64,000 nucleotides of DNA from Pseudonocardia humida. GTDB taxonomy: Bacteria; Actinomycetota; Actinomycetes; Mycobacteriales; Pseudonocardiaceae. Below, piece by piece: positions 1 through 9,367 of the stretch (position 1 is its first letter; the number at the start of each line of letters is the position of its first letter). The notes under the pieces were generated by a model. It worked only from the letters and a program-made list of their open reading frames with translations. It ran no database searches and was not told the origin of the DNA. Location: assembly GCF_023898865.1 (NCBI RefSeq), contig NZ_JAGSOV010000019.1, forward strand, positions 1 through 64,000, given 5' to 3'. Both the position numbers and the translations under genes were made by a program.

Positions 1-24
1 GCCCGGGGGTGGTTCGACCGGGCT

Positions 25-68
25 GGGGGGGGGGGGGGGGGGGGGGCGCCGCGCCCCCCCCCCCCCCC
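25..68. repeat. G22/C15 homopolymer hairpin
   Basis: A run of 22 G is followed by CGCCGCG and a run of 15 C, so the tract can fold on itself as an all-GC stem. It lies downstream of the Rpf-like gene. Nothing else in the window has homopolymers of this length. It may be a genuine slippage-prone or quadruplex-forming tract, or a sequencing or contig-edge artefact. Confidence 0.8.
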
Positions 69-76
69 GCGACCCG

Positions 77-107
77 GGCGACCGCGCGGAGGGGTGCGCG
101 GGTCGCC
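77..107 (-). terminator. Probable terminator hairpin of the Rpf-like gene
   Basis: Arms GGCGACCGCGC and GCGCGGGTCGCC flank an 8-nt loop just past the stop codon of the Rpf-like gene. The pairing is nearly perfect (one bulged G). There is no U tract, which is usual for high-GC actinobacteria. Confidence 0.5.
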
Positions 108-115
108 CAGCGGCG

Positions 116-1204
<1,089 letters not shown>

Positions 1205-2116
1205 GTGAATGATCGCCCTGCCGCCGACCCGTCGGGCCCGGCCTCGCCGACCGAGCTGGCCGGCGCGCTGCGCACCACCGGTTACCTCGCCGACGACGGA
1301 CTGGCCACCGCCGCCTTCCTCGCCCTGCGGATGAACCGGCCGCTGTTCTGCGAGGGCGAACCGGGGACCGGGAAGACGGCGCTGGCCCAGGCCCTGGCCC
1401 AGGTGCTGGGCGCCGAGCTCATCCGCCTGCAGTGCCACGACGGCATCGACGCCTCGCAGGCCCTCTACGACTGGGACTTCCCCCGCCAGCTGCTGCACCT
1501 GCGCGCGCTGGAGGCCGCCGCCGGCGCCACCGGCGAGAAGCTGGACGTCGACTCCGTCGAGCACTCCCTCTACGACCCGCGGTTCCTGCTCGCCCGGCCG
1601 ATCCTGCGGGCGCTGCAGACCACGCCGAGCGTGCTGCTCATCGACGAGATCGACCGCGCCGACGACGAGTTCGAGGCCTTCCTGCTGGAGGTGCTCACCG
1701 AGCACGCGGTGAGCATCCCGGAGGTCGGTGAGATCCGGGCCAGCACGCCGCCGCTGGTCGTGCTCACCTCCAACCGCACCCGCGAGGTGCACGACGCCCT
1801 CAAGCGCCGCTGCCTCTACCTCTGGCTCGACCACCCCGACCTGCAGCGCGAGATCGAGATCCTGCACGCCCGGCTGCCCGGCGTCCCCGAGCGGCTGGCC
1901 GCCCAGGTCGCCGGGGCCGTGCGCCGCCTGCGCACCGCCGACCTGCTCAAGCCGCCGGGCGTGGCCGAGACCCTGGACTGGGCCCGCGCGCTGCAGCTCG
2001 TCGGCGCCCGCCAGCTCGACGTGGACAGCGCCGCGGCCACCCTGGGCGCCGTGCTCAAGTACCGCGAGGACGCCGACCGCGTCCGCGCCCAGCTCGACAC
2101 CCTGCTGGCCTCCTGA
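1205..2116 (+). CDS. MoxR-family AAA+ ATPase, CoxD-like
   Basis: 303-residue AAA+ ATPase with Walker A GEPGTGKT at 51-58, Walker B VLLIDEID at 143-150 and a sensor segment TSNRTREV. It belongs to the MoxR/CoxD group, which works with VWA proteins to mature or insert cofactors of molybdenum hydroxylases such as CO dehydrogenase. The GTG at 1205 follows GGAG closely, so spacing is poor, but no better start precedes the domain. The CoxE-like gene follows after 8 nt and an XdhC-like gene overlaps that, giving a coxD-coxE-coxF-like order. The cytoplasmic chaperone role is inferred from family and context. Confidence 0.85.
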   Translation: MNDRPAADPSGPASPTELAGALRTTGYLADDGLATAAFLALRMNRPLFCEGEPGTGKTALAQALAQVLGAELIRLQCHDGIDASQALYDWDFPRQLLHLRALEAAAGATGEKLDVDSVEHSLYDPRFLLARPILRALQTTPSVLLIDEIDRADDEFEAFLLEVLTEHAVSIPEVGEIRASTPPLVVLTSNRTREVHDALKRRCLYLWLDHPDLQREIEILHARLPGVPERLAAQVAGAVRRLRTADLLKPPGVAETLDWARALQLVGARQLDVDSAAATLGAVLKYREDADRVRAQLDTLLAS

Positions 2117-2124
2117 TCCCTCCG

Positions 2125-3267
2125 ATGCCCCTCCCCACCACCGCGGCACCCGCGGCCGACGGCGACCCGCTGCAGGCCCTCGTCGGGTTCACCGCCGTGC
2201 TGCGCGGCGCCGGGCTGGCGATCACCACCGACCGGGTCGCGGCGTTCCTCGGCGCGCTCGACAACCTCGACGTCACCAGCGAGCTGCAGACCTACTGGGC
2301 CGGTCGGCTCACCCTCTGCTCCGACCCCGACGACCTGCCCCGCTACGACCAGGCCTTCGCCGCGTGGTTCGACCAGCGGGAGGGCAGCCGCACCCGGATC
2401 GTCGACCAGCGCCCCCCGCCCCCGCCCAAGCTCGCCTCGCTCACCAGCGGTCCCGACTCCGCCGACGCCGACGACACCGGCGACCACCCTCACCTGCAGG
2501 CCAGGTCGAGTGGCACGGAGTTGCTGCGCAACCGCGACGTGGCCGAACTCACCCCGGCCGAGCGCGAGCACCTGCGCAGGCTGCTGGCCCTGCTGCGGCC
2601 CCAGCTGCCCGACCGGCCCTCCCGGCGGCGGCGCCCGCACCGCCGCGGCGCCCCCGACCCGGGCCGCACCCTGCGCGCCGCGCTGCGCAACCAGGGCGAG
2701 CTGCGCGAGCTGCACCGCCGCGACCGCTCCGCCCGGCCGCGGCGGATCGTGCTGCTGGTCGACGTGTCCGGCTCCATGGAGCCCTACGCCGACGCGCTGC
2801 TGCGCTTCGCCCACGTCGTGGTGCGGCGCGCACCGGGATCGGTGGAGGCGTTCACGCTGGGCACCCGGCTCACCCGGGTCACCCGGGAGCTGCGCATGCG
2901 CGACGCCGAGCGCGCGCTGGCCGCCGCCGGGAAGGCCATCCCCGACTGGTCGGGCGGCACCCGGCTGGGCGAGGTGCTGCGGGCCTTCGTCGACCGTTGG
3001 GGGCAGCGCGGCGCCGCCCGGCGGGCCGTCGTCGTCGTGTTCTCCGACGGCTGGGAGCGCGGCGACACCGACCTGCTGGCCACCCAGATGAGCAGGCTCA
3101 GCCGGCTGGCCCACGAGCTCGTCTGGGTGAACCCGCACGCGGGCAAGGACGGGTACGCCCCCGTGCAGGGCGGAATAGTCGCGGTCCTGCCGTACTTGGA
3201 CCATCTACTGGCCGGGCACTCCCTGGCCACACTGGAGAAGCTGCTCGAGGTGATCAGGCATGCGTGA
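2125..3267 (+). CDS. VWA-domain protein, CoxE-like
   Basis: 380 residues. The N-terminal half resembles CoxE proteins and carries a Pro/Arg-rich linker (about 165-190). A von Willebrand A domain starts near 208, with the MIDAS motif DVSGSM at 213-218 and the second metal-binding segment SGGTRLG near 276. CoxE partners the MoxR-type ATPase encoded 8 nt upstream to mature Mo hydroxylases. Its last 8 bases overlap the start of the XdhC-like gene, which implies coupled translation. I am confident of the family; which enzyme it serves is unknown because no structural genes are in view. Confidence 0.86.
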   Translation: MPLPTTAAPAADGDPLQALVGFTAVLRGAGLAITTDRVAAFLGALDNLDVTSELQTYWAGRLTLCSDPDDLPRYDQAFAAWFDQREGSRTRIVDQRPPPPPKLASLTSGPDSADADDTGDHPHLQARSSGTELLRNRDVAELTPAEREHLRRLLALLRPQLPDRPSRRRRPHRRGAPDPGRTLRAALRNQGELRELHRRDRSARPRRIVLLVDVSGSMEPYADALLRFAHVVVRRAPGSVEAFTLGTRLTRVTRELRMRDAERALAAAGKAIPDWSGGTRLGEVLRAFVDRWGQRGAARRAVVVVFSDGWERGDTDLLATQMSRLSRLAHELVWVNPHAGKDGYAPVQGGIVAVLPYLDHLLAGHSLATLEKLLEVIRHA

Positions 3268-4378
3268 TGTGCTGGCGAAGCTCGACGAGTGGTGGGCGAA
3301 GGGCGAGACCGCAGCCCTGGCCACCGTCGTCGGCACCTACAGCTCCGCCCCCCGCCAGCCCGGCGCGTCGATGCTGGTCGGGCCGGCAGGCGAGGCGGTC
3401 GGCAGCGTGTCCGGGGGATGCGTCGAGGGTGCGGTGTACGAGCTCGGCGAGCAGGTCCTCGCCGACGGGCGCCCGATCCTGCAGCGCTACGGCGTCTCCG
3501 ACGACGACGCGTTCGCCGTCGGGCTGACCTGCGGCGGCATCATCGACATCTTCGTGGAGAAGGTCACCCCGCAGTCCTACGCGCAGCTCGGCGCCGTCGC
3601 CGAGGCGGTGCGGGCCGAGCGGCCGGTGGCGGTGGCCACGGTCGTGTCGGGGCCCGCCGACCGGCTGGGCAAGCGGCTCGTCGTGTGGCCCGACGGCACC
3701 GACGGCGGCACCGGTTCGGCCCGCCTCGACGACGCCCTCCGCGACGACGCCCGCGGCCTGCTCGACGCCGGCCGCAACGCGATGCTCACCTACGGCGTCG
3801 ACGGTCAGCGCCGCGGCGAGGGGCTGTCGGTGTTCGTCGAGTCGTTCGCCCCGCCGCCCCGCATGATCGTGTTCGGTGCCATCGACTTCGCCGCCGCCGT
3901 GGCCAAGATCGGCAACTTCCTCGGCTTCCGGGTCACGGTCTGCGACGCCCGCCCGGTGTTCGCCACCGCGTCCCGCTTCCCCGGCGCCAACGAGGTCGTC
4001 GTCGAGTGGCCGCACCGTTACCTGGCCGCCGAGGCCGAGGCCGGGCGCATCGACGCGCGCACCGCCCTGTGCGTGCTGACGCACGACCCGAAGTTCGACG
4101 TGCCCCTGCTGGAGGTGGCGCTGCGGCTGCCGGAGGTGGCCTACATCGGCGCCATGGGCTCCCGCCGCACCCACGAGGACCGGCTGGAGCGGCTGCGCGA
4201 GCGCGGGATCACCGAGGAGGAGATCGCCCGGATGTCCAGCCCCATCGGGCTCGACCTCGGGGCGCGGACGCCGGAGGAGACGGCCGTCTCGATCGCCGCG
4301 GAGATGATCGCGAAGCACTGGGGCGGGGGCGGGGAGCCGCTCGGGCGTCGCGAGGGCCCCATCCACATCAGCGGCTGA
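3260..4378 (+). CDS. XdhC/CoxF-family molybdenum-cofactor maturation protein
   Basis: 372 residues with the two-domain XdhC layout. The N-terminal XdhC/CoxI domain has GSVSGGCVEGAVYE at 48-61 and GLTCGG at 88-93; the conserved cysteines are implicated in sulfurating or holding Moco. A C-terminal Rossmann-like domain starts near 202 (MIVFGAIDF) and ends with YIGAMGSRRTHEDR. The glycine-rich loop is atypical (GAIDFAAA rather than GxGxxG). Family members bind Moco and deliver it to xanthine or CO dehydrogenases. This is the third gene of the coxDE-like cassette. The following gene is convergent. Confidence 0.88.
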   Translation: MRDVLAKLDEWWAKGETAALATVVGTYSSAPRQPGASMLVGPAGEAVGSVSGGCVEGAVYELGEQVLADGRPILQRYGVSDDDAFAVGLTCGGIIDIFVEKVTPQSYAQLGAVAEAVRAERPVAVATVVSGPADRLGKRLVVWPDGTDGGTGSARLDDALRDDARGLLDAGRNAMLTYGVDGQRRGEGLSVFVESFAPPPRMIVFGAIDFAAAVAKIGNFLGFRVTVCDARPVFATASRFPGANEVVVEWPHRYLAAEAEAGRIDARTALCVLTHDPKFDVPLLEVALRLPEVAYIGAMGSRRTHEDRLERLRERGITEEEIARMSSPIGLDLGARTPEETAVSIAAEMIAKHWGGGGEPLGRREGPIHISG

Positions 4379-4431
4379 CCCGCGGCGGTCCCGCGCCGCG
4401 CCGCCCGAGTGGGCAGGGGGGCGGGGGCCGT

Positions 4432-6258
4432 TCAGCGCGTGGGCGGCGGGAGAGCCACGGGGACGCCGTCCAGGGTGCCGGTGGCGGTGGCGTCCGGGTC
4501 GAGGAGCGGCCAGGTCAGCTCGACCCGGTGGGGGCCGTCCGGGGTGGCCACCGTGAGCCGGGCGGTCGCCGCGTGGCCGGCGTCGATCATCACCGTGCCG
4601 TCGACGGCGGCGTCCTCCACGAACCGGTAGCCCTGCAGGGTCACCACGCCGTCGGCGGTGCCGGTGGCCGTCCCGCCGCGCACCCCGGGCCGGGTGAACT
4701 CCGCCGCGAGCACGTCGGATGGGTGCCGCGGGACGGTCGCGTCCACCGCGGTGGCGAAGCCGACGGCAGCCGGGCCCGGTAGGTCGGCCGCGGCGCGCGG
4801 GAACGAACCGGCCGGCCGGAACGTGGTGCGATCGCAACCGCCCACGACCGGCGCCGGTGGGTCGAGCAGGAACGCGCGCATGGCGTCGCGGGCGCACCAG
4901 CCGTCGACCGGGTGCTCGTCGTCCCAGGTCTGGTGGGCGCCGCCGGGGACCCGCAGCAGGGTGTGCCGCGGGAACCGGTCGCCGAGCACCTCGGCGTCCA
5001 CCGTGGTCGGGTCGCTGCCGCCGGCCAGCTGCAGCACCGGCGCGTCCGGGCGGGCGGTCGCGTCGACCGGTGCGCTCTCGCGCAGCCACGGCCAGTGCAC
5101 GCACAGGTCCCCGGTGTCGGCCAGCGCGGACCCCGCCTCCGCCTCCTCCCGCGTGAACGGCGCGTACGGCTGCCGCTCGGCGTAGAAGGCGTCGAGCTGG
5201 GCCAGGCGCTGCGGCAGCGGAGCGGTCCGGTCGAACGGCAGGTCGGCGCCGCTGCAGCCGTAGAGCAGCAGCGTCGCGGCGCGGTCGGGTGGGAGCTCGG
5301 GTCGGTCCGGAGGAGGCGGGACGACGGCGGTGGTCAGTCGGCGCAGCGGGGCCGGGTCACCGTCCAGGTGGGCCTGCAGCGCGGCGTCGAGGTCCCGCCC
5401 GACGCGCGGGTCGAACGCGGCCCAGTCCAGCAGCGTGACGAGCCGGCTCGCGTCGCCGCCCTCCGCGCGCAGGGCGGCGGCCACCCACCCCAGGCGCTCG
5501 CCGGTCGAACCCGGTAGCGCGGCGCACGCCGGCGCGGTCTCGCACGCGCGGTCGACCGACCCGATCACCGTGCGCAGGAACTCGTGCGGGCCACCGGCGA
5601 AGAGGTAGCCCCGCTCGCTCGCCGGGACCGCGCCGTTGAGGAACACGGCGGCCACCCGCTCCGGGAACCGCGAGGCGTAGGCCTGGGCCAGCTCCGAGCC
5701 CCACGAGTTGCCGAACAGGGTCAGCCGGTGCACGCCCAGTGCCGCGCGGACGGCGTCGTAGTCGCGCACGGCCTGGTCCAGCGCGAACCACCCGGCCCGC
5801 GGTCCGAGCTGCTCCCCGCAGCCGGCCACCGTCCCCGGCCGGTCGGTGTCGACGCCGGTGCACGCCAGCGGGGTGGAGGCGCCGAGCCCGCGAAGGTCGG
5901 CGACCACCAGGTCGTGGTGGTCGTGCACGGGGCCGAGCGGTTCGAGGATGGTCCGCTGCACCCGCTCCGCCGGCCCGATCGACGGGGAGGGCGGCCCGCC
6001 CATGTGGACCAGGATCGTCCCGGCCGCGGGCTCCGCGGTCTCGCGGCGGGGGATCCGCTGGAACGCCACCCCGATCCGCTCGGACCCGGGGTCGTCCCAG
6101 TTCAGGGGAACCTCGACGGTGCCGGTGCACACCTCGGTCGCGGTGGCGCACGGGTGCGGGGGCGGAGCCGGACCGGCGGCGGGTTGGGCGGGCGGGGCGA
6201 CGGCGCACCCCGCGAACGCCGCGGCCGTCACCGCGGCGGCGATCAGCGGTCTCTTCAC
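4432..6258 (-). CDS. Secreted lipoprotein alpha/beta hydrolase, TAP-like peptidase family
   Basis: 608 residues. A lipobox-like FAGC at 15-18 suggests a lipid-anchored extracytoplasmic protein. The alpha/beta hydrolase fold shows the nucleophile elbow GNSWG (Ser185), a late acid in LAGGSDPTT and the histidine in GGAHQTW, matching the SlpD/SlpE and tripeptidyl-aminopeptidase-like (TAP C-terminal) family. An unusual extra domain of about 110 residues, rich in beta-strand-like segments, follows the catalytic His. The start is GTG at 6258, with TAGCGT seven bases upstream and no ribosome site, so the mRNA is probably leaderless. The exact substrate is unknown. Confidence 0.85.
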   Translation of the reverse strand: MKRPLIAAAVTAAAFAGCAVAPPAQPAAGPAPPPHPCATATEVCTGTVEVPLNWDDPGSERIGVAFQRIPRRETAEPAAGTILVHMGGPPSPSIGPAERVQRTILEPLGPVHDHHDLVVADLRGLGASTPLACTGVDTDRPGTVAGCGEQLGPRAGWFALDQAVRDYDAVRAALGVHRLTLFGNSWGSELAQAYASRFPERVAAVFLNGAVPASERGYLFAGGPHEFLRTVIGSVDRACETAPACAALPGSTGERLGWVAAALRAEGGDASRLVTLLDWAAFDPRVGRDLDAALQAHLDGDPAPLRRLTTAVVPPPPDRPELPPDRAATLLLYGCSGADLPFDRTAPLPQRLAQLDAFYAERQPYAPFTREEAEAGSALADTGDLCVHWPWLRESAPVDATARPDAPVLQLAGGSDPTTVDAEVLGDRFPRHTLLRVPGGAHQTWDDEHPVDGWCARDAMRAFLLDPPAPVVGGCDRTTFRPAGSFPRAAADLPGPAAVGFATAVDATVPRHPSDVLAAEFTRPGVRGGTATGTADGVVTLQGYRFVEDAAVDGTVMIDAGHAATARLTVATPDGPHRVELTWPLLDPDATATGTLDGVPVALPPPTR

Positions 6259-6265
6259 GGGCCGG

Positions 6266-6271
6266 ACGCTA
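6266..6271 (-). promoter_or_regulatory. -10 box TAGCGT for a leaderless peptidase mRNA
   Basis: TAGCGT on the minus strand ends 7 nt before the GTG at 6258, placing the predicted transcription start at or beside the start codon. Confidence 0.45.
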
Positions 6272-6386
6272 GGAACGCGGCGGGTCCGGACGCCTCACCC
6301 CGCGGAGCGCACCGGGCCTGGCTCCCCGGGGGCAGCCCGGCTCTCCGGCTGGTGTCGTCCCCCTGGCGGCCCGACGTCAGCCCGAC

Positions 6387-6439
6387 GTCAGGAAAGCCAC
6401 GTTCAGGACGGATCCGGTCCTGAACGTGGCTTTCCTGAC
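6387..6439. terminator. Perfect 23-bp palindrome with 7-nt loop (repeat family A)
   Basis: Arms 6387-6409 and 6417-6439 are perfectly complementary; the stem includes the shared core CAGGAAAGCCAC. The hairpin lies after the response-regulator gene and before the peptidase promoter, so it can act as a terminator. The same core recurs near 8.4, 13.1 and 36.5 kb, marking it as a member of a dispersed family. Confidence 0.8.
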
Positions 6440-6477
6440 ACGTGATCGGGGGTGCGCCGGGCCGGTGCGCGAGCGAC

Positions 6478-7146
6478 TCAGGAGCCCGGCTCGACGAGCC
6501 CGCTCTCGTACGCGAACACCACCGCCTGCGCCCTGTCTCGCACCCCGAGCTTGGCGAACAGCCGCCCGACGTGCGACTTCACCGTCTCCTGCGCGATCAC
6601 CAGCTCGGCCGCCACCTCGGCGTTCGACCGGCCGCGCGCGATCAGCCGCAGCACGTCGCGCTCGCGGGCGGTGAGCGCGGCCAGCAGCCCGGCCTCCCGG
6701 GCGCCGACGGGCCTGCGCTCCCCGAACCGGGCCATCATCCGCCGGGTGATCGACGGGGCGAGCAGCGCGTCGCCGGCCGCCGCCACCCGCACCGCCTCGG
6801 CCAGCTTGTCCGGCGGTGCGTCCTTGAGCACGAACCCGCTGACCCCGGCGCGCACCGCCTCGTAGACGTAGTCGTCGAGGTCGAACGTGGTCAGCATGAC
6901 GACACGGGGGCGGTGGCCGTGGCCGGTGAGCAGCGCGCGGGCCGCGACCAGGCCGTCGACGCCGGGCATGCGCACGTCCATCAGCACCACGTCCGGGCGG
7001 TGGGCGCGGGCCAGCGCGACGGCCTCGGCGCCGTCGGCGGCCTGGGCGAGCACCGCGATGTCCGGCTCGGCGTCCAGCAGGGCGGCGAGCCCCGCCCGCA
7101 CCATCGCCTGGTCGTCGACGACCAGCACACCGATCGGAGCGCTCAT
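6478..7146 (-). CDS. LuxR/NarL-family response regulator
   Basis: 222 residues. The receiver domain (about 5-120) has acidic DD at 11-12, phosphoacceptor D57 in LMDVRMPG, T86 and K108. A LuxR-type helix-turn-helix lies at about 152-215 (LTARERDVLRLIARGRSN, ETVKSHVGRLFAKLG). It should be phosphorylated by the histidine kinase encoded immediately upstream; the two genes overlap by 4 nt. The target regulon is not evident. A perfect palindrome follows the stop codon. Confidence 0.95.
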   Translation of the reverse strand: MSAPIGVLVVDDQAMVRAGLAALLDAEPDIAVLAQAADGAEAVALARAHRPDVVLMDVRMPGVDGLVAARALLTGHGHRPRVVMLTTFDLDDYVYEAVRAGVSGFVLKDAPPDKLAEAVRVAAAGDALLAPSITRRMMARFGERRPVGAREAGLLAALTARERDVLRLIARGRSNAEVAAELVIAQETVKSHVGRLFAKLGVRDRAQAVVFAYESGLVEPGS

Positions 7147-8354
7147 GCCACCCCCTCACCGGTGCCCGCCGGCAGTTCGGCGCGCACCGCGAACCCGCCC
7201 CCGGGCCGCGGCCCGGCGTCCAGCCGCCCACCGAGGATCCGCACCCGCTCCCGCATGCCGACCAGGCCCAGCCCGGCGCCCGGCGAGGGTGCGGCGGGCG
7301 CCGCCGCCGGCCCGTTCTCGACCTCCACCCGCAGCACGTCCCCGCGCCGACCGATCCGCACGGTGGTGCGGGCACCCGGGGCGTGCCGCGCGGCGTTGCT
7401 CAGCGCCTCCTGCACGATCCGGTACGCCGACAGCGCCGTCCCCGCGGCCAGCCCCGGCGCCTCGGCGAGCTCCAGGTCCACGTCCAGCCCGGCGCGGCGG
7501 GCCGACCCCGCCAGCTCGGCCACCTCCCCGAGCCCCGGCTGCGGCGCGCGCTCGGGCGCCGCGTCGCCGCGCAGCACTCCGAGCAGCCGGCGCATCTCGC
7601 CGAGCGCCGACCGCGCCAGCGCGCCCAGCTCGCCGAACTCGGCCGCCGACTCGTCGCCGACGCCGGGGAGCCGCCGCGACGCGCTCGCCGCCCGCAGCGC
7701 GAGCTCGGACAGGTGGTGGGACACCGTGTCGTGCAGCTCGCGGGCGATGCGGTCGTGCTCCTCGCGCAGCCGGCGCTCACCGGCCTCGGCGATCAGCCGC
7801 ACGGTGCGGAGGTGACGATCGCGACGGCGCGCGCCGACCGTGGCCGCGAGCCCGACCAGCGCCACCCACGCGAGCAGCGGCCAGAGCCCGGCCGGCAGCC
7901 CCGGCGGCGAGGCCAGCAGCGCGTGCACGAGCCCGACCAGCAGCAGCCCGCCCAGCACCCCGGCCGCCGCCCCGGCCGGCACGGCCACCCCGACCGCCCA
8001 GGCCACGACCAGGTGCGGTGGGACGACGTCGACGAACCACGGCGGCGCGACGTCGGCCGCACCCGCCGTCGCGGCGAGGACGACAGCGGCGAGCGCCGCG
8101 GCGGTCGCGAGGAGGCCCGCGACCACCGGGCGCCACCGGGCCAGCAGCGCCGCGACCGCGCCGGCCAGGGCGGGCGGCAGGCTCACCGCGCCCAGGCCGC
8201 CGGACGCGACGACCCCGATCGACAGCGCCACGGCCAGTCCGGCCGCGGCGAGGAAGGGCCACCACGGCAGCACCGGCCGGCCGGTGACCGGGTCGGCGGG
8301 CAGCCCGGCGCCCAGCACCCCGCGCAGCCGCTCGCCCGTCCCCCGACGCACCAC
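7143..8354 (-). CDS. Membrane sensor histidine kinase (HisKA_3, NarL partner)
   Basis: About 403 residues. Five to six hydrophobic helices are followed by an arginine-rich linker, an HisKA_3 dimerisation region with the phospho-His box RIARELHDTVSHHLSE, and an HATPase_c domain (QEALSNAARHA, GLGLVGMRERV). It is the partner of the overlapping response regulator. The open frame runs on to 8624, but that part is translated from intergenic repeats, so I place the start at the GTG at 8354; GTGs at 8351 and about 8318 are alternatives. The signal sensed is unknown. Confidence 0.85.
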   Translation of the reverse strand: MVRRGTGERLRGVLGAGLPADPVTGRPVLPWWPFLAAAGLAVALSIGVVASGGLGAVSLPPALAGAVAALLARWRPVVAGLLATAAALAAVVLAATAGAADVAPPWFVDVVPPHLVVAWAVGVAVPAGAAAGVLGGLLLVGLVHALLASPPGLPAGLWPLLAWVALVGLAATVGARRRDRHLRTVRLIAEAGERRLREEHDRIARELHDTVSHHLSELALRAASASRRLPGVGDESAAEFGELGALARSALGEMRRLLGVLRGDAAPERAPQPGLGEVAELAGSARRAGLDVDLELAEAPGLAAGTALSAYRIVQEALSNAARHAPGARTTVRIGRRGDVLRVEVENGPAAAPAAPSPGAGLGLVGMRERVRILGGRLDAGPRPGGGFAVRAELPAGTGEGVA

Positions 8355-8428
8355 CCCAGTCAACCGCGTCCCCGCCCGTCGGACCCAGCCGATCCCCCGG
8401 GTTCGCGAGGCCTCCCTCGGCCCGCCGG

Positions 8429-8545
8429 GTTCAGGAAGGCCACCCTCACGAACCCCGGGGTTCAGGAAGGCCACCTTCAGGTCCTCACAGGCCGGGAAGG
8501 CCACCTTCCTGAACCGGAGGTACCGGAAGGCCACCTTCCTGAACC
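8429..8545. repeat. Four-unit, 30-bp-spaced repeat array (family A)
   Basis: Four same-strand copies of the core GGAAGGCCACC begin at 8434, 8465, 8495 and 8525, i.e. every 30-31 bp. Each is flanked by TTCAGG and/or CCTGAAC so that units can fold locally. The array sits between divergent genes, so it is not simply a terminator. The units are not separated by unique spacers of CRISPR type. Confidence 0.85.
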
Positions 8546-8622
8546 ACGGGCCGCGACCGTGGCCCCGCCGCCCCCGGGGCACGGCTCGGCGGCCGGGGTG
8601 GGTCTGCGGTAGACACCGCGCC

Positions 8623-9234
8623 ATGCGGTTCTACGCGGAGCGCCCGGCCCGGTTCCTGCTCCAGCTCCTCGCCGACGTCCTCGTGGTGGCGTGGGTGTGG
8701 CTGTGCGTGGACGTCGCCGGCACGGCCCGCGACGTGGTCCTGCAGCTGCAGACCCCCGCGAACACCCTGACCGGCGCGGGCGACGGCATCCGCGGCGCCT
8801 TCGACGACGCCGCCCGCACCGCGGGCGAGCTGCCCCTCGTCGGGGAGGACCTGGCCCGGGCGCTGGGCGCCGGGACGGGGGCGGGCGACTCGATCGCCAC
8901 GGCCGGGCGCGACATGGCGGGCACGGTCGGCACGATCGCGTTCGGCACCGCCGTCGGGATCGTCGTGCTGGGGGTGCTGCCGGTCCTGCTGACGTGGCTG
9001 CCGCTGCGGCTGCGCTACGCCCGGTCGGCCGGGTCGGCCGCCGGGGTGCGCGGTGTCGACTCCGACCTGCTGGCCCTGCGCGCGATCACCAACCGGCCGG
9101 TGCGGCGGCTGCTGCGGGTCAGCCCCGACCCGGCCGCCGCGTGGCGGCGCGACGACCGCGAGGTCGTGCACGCGCTGGCCGCGCTGGAGCTGCGGGCCCT
9201 CGGCCTGCGGGCGCCGCGGCACGCGCCCGACTAG
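8623..9234 (+). CDS. Membrane protein of unknown function
   Basis: 203 residues. A first membrane helix lies at about 12-32 (LLQLLADVLVVAWVWLCV) and a second at about 105-130 (GTIAFGTAVGIVVLGVLPVLL). The segment between is Gly/Ala-rich and presumably extracytoplasmic. The C-terminal part is basic and cytoplasmic. I do not recognise a named domain. The gene is divergent from the histidine kinase across the family-A repeat array, and convergent with the lipoprotein gene downstream. Confidence 0.75.
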   Translation: MRFYAERPARFLLQLLADVLVVAWVWLCVDVAGTARDVVLQLQTPANTLTGAGDGIRGAFDDAARTAGELPLVGEDLARALGAGTGAGDSIATAGRDMAGTVGTIAFGTAVGIVVLGVLPVLLTWLPLRLRYARSAGSAAGVRGVDSDLLALRAITNRPVRRLLRVSPDPAAAWRRDDREVVHALAALELRALGLRAPRHAPD

Positions 9235-9273
9235 CCGAGCGCCCCGCCCGCCGCCCGCTCCGCGGAGTTCGGG

Positions 9274-9327
9274 CGTCGTCGCAGCCCCGGGGTGGTGCTC
9301 GCAGGTGTCCGGCGGGCTGCGACGACG
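9274..9327. terminator. 14-bp perfect inverted repeat between convergent genes
   Basis: CGTCGTCGCAGCCC (9274-9287) and GGGCTGCGACGACG (9314-9327) form a perfect stem around a 26-nt loop. It lies between convergent coding regions and is a likely bidirectional terminator. Confidence 0.55.
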
Positions 9328-9367
9328 TCGTCAGCGCTGCGACGAGCGCGCCGGGCGGACCGCCGGG

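Noticed and set aside
1205..4378. CO dehydrogenase operon
   Set aside because: Only accessory genes are present; no coxM, coxS or coxL in the window.
8429..8545. CRISPR array
   Set aside because: Units are 30 bp apart, but there are no unique spacers between full repeats, the units are self-complementary, and no cas genes are near.
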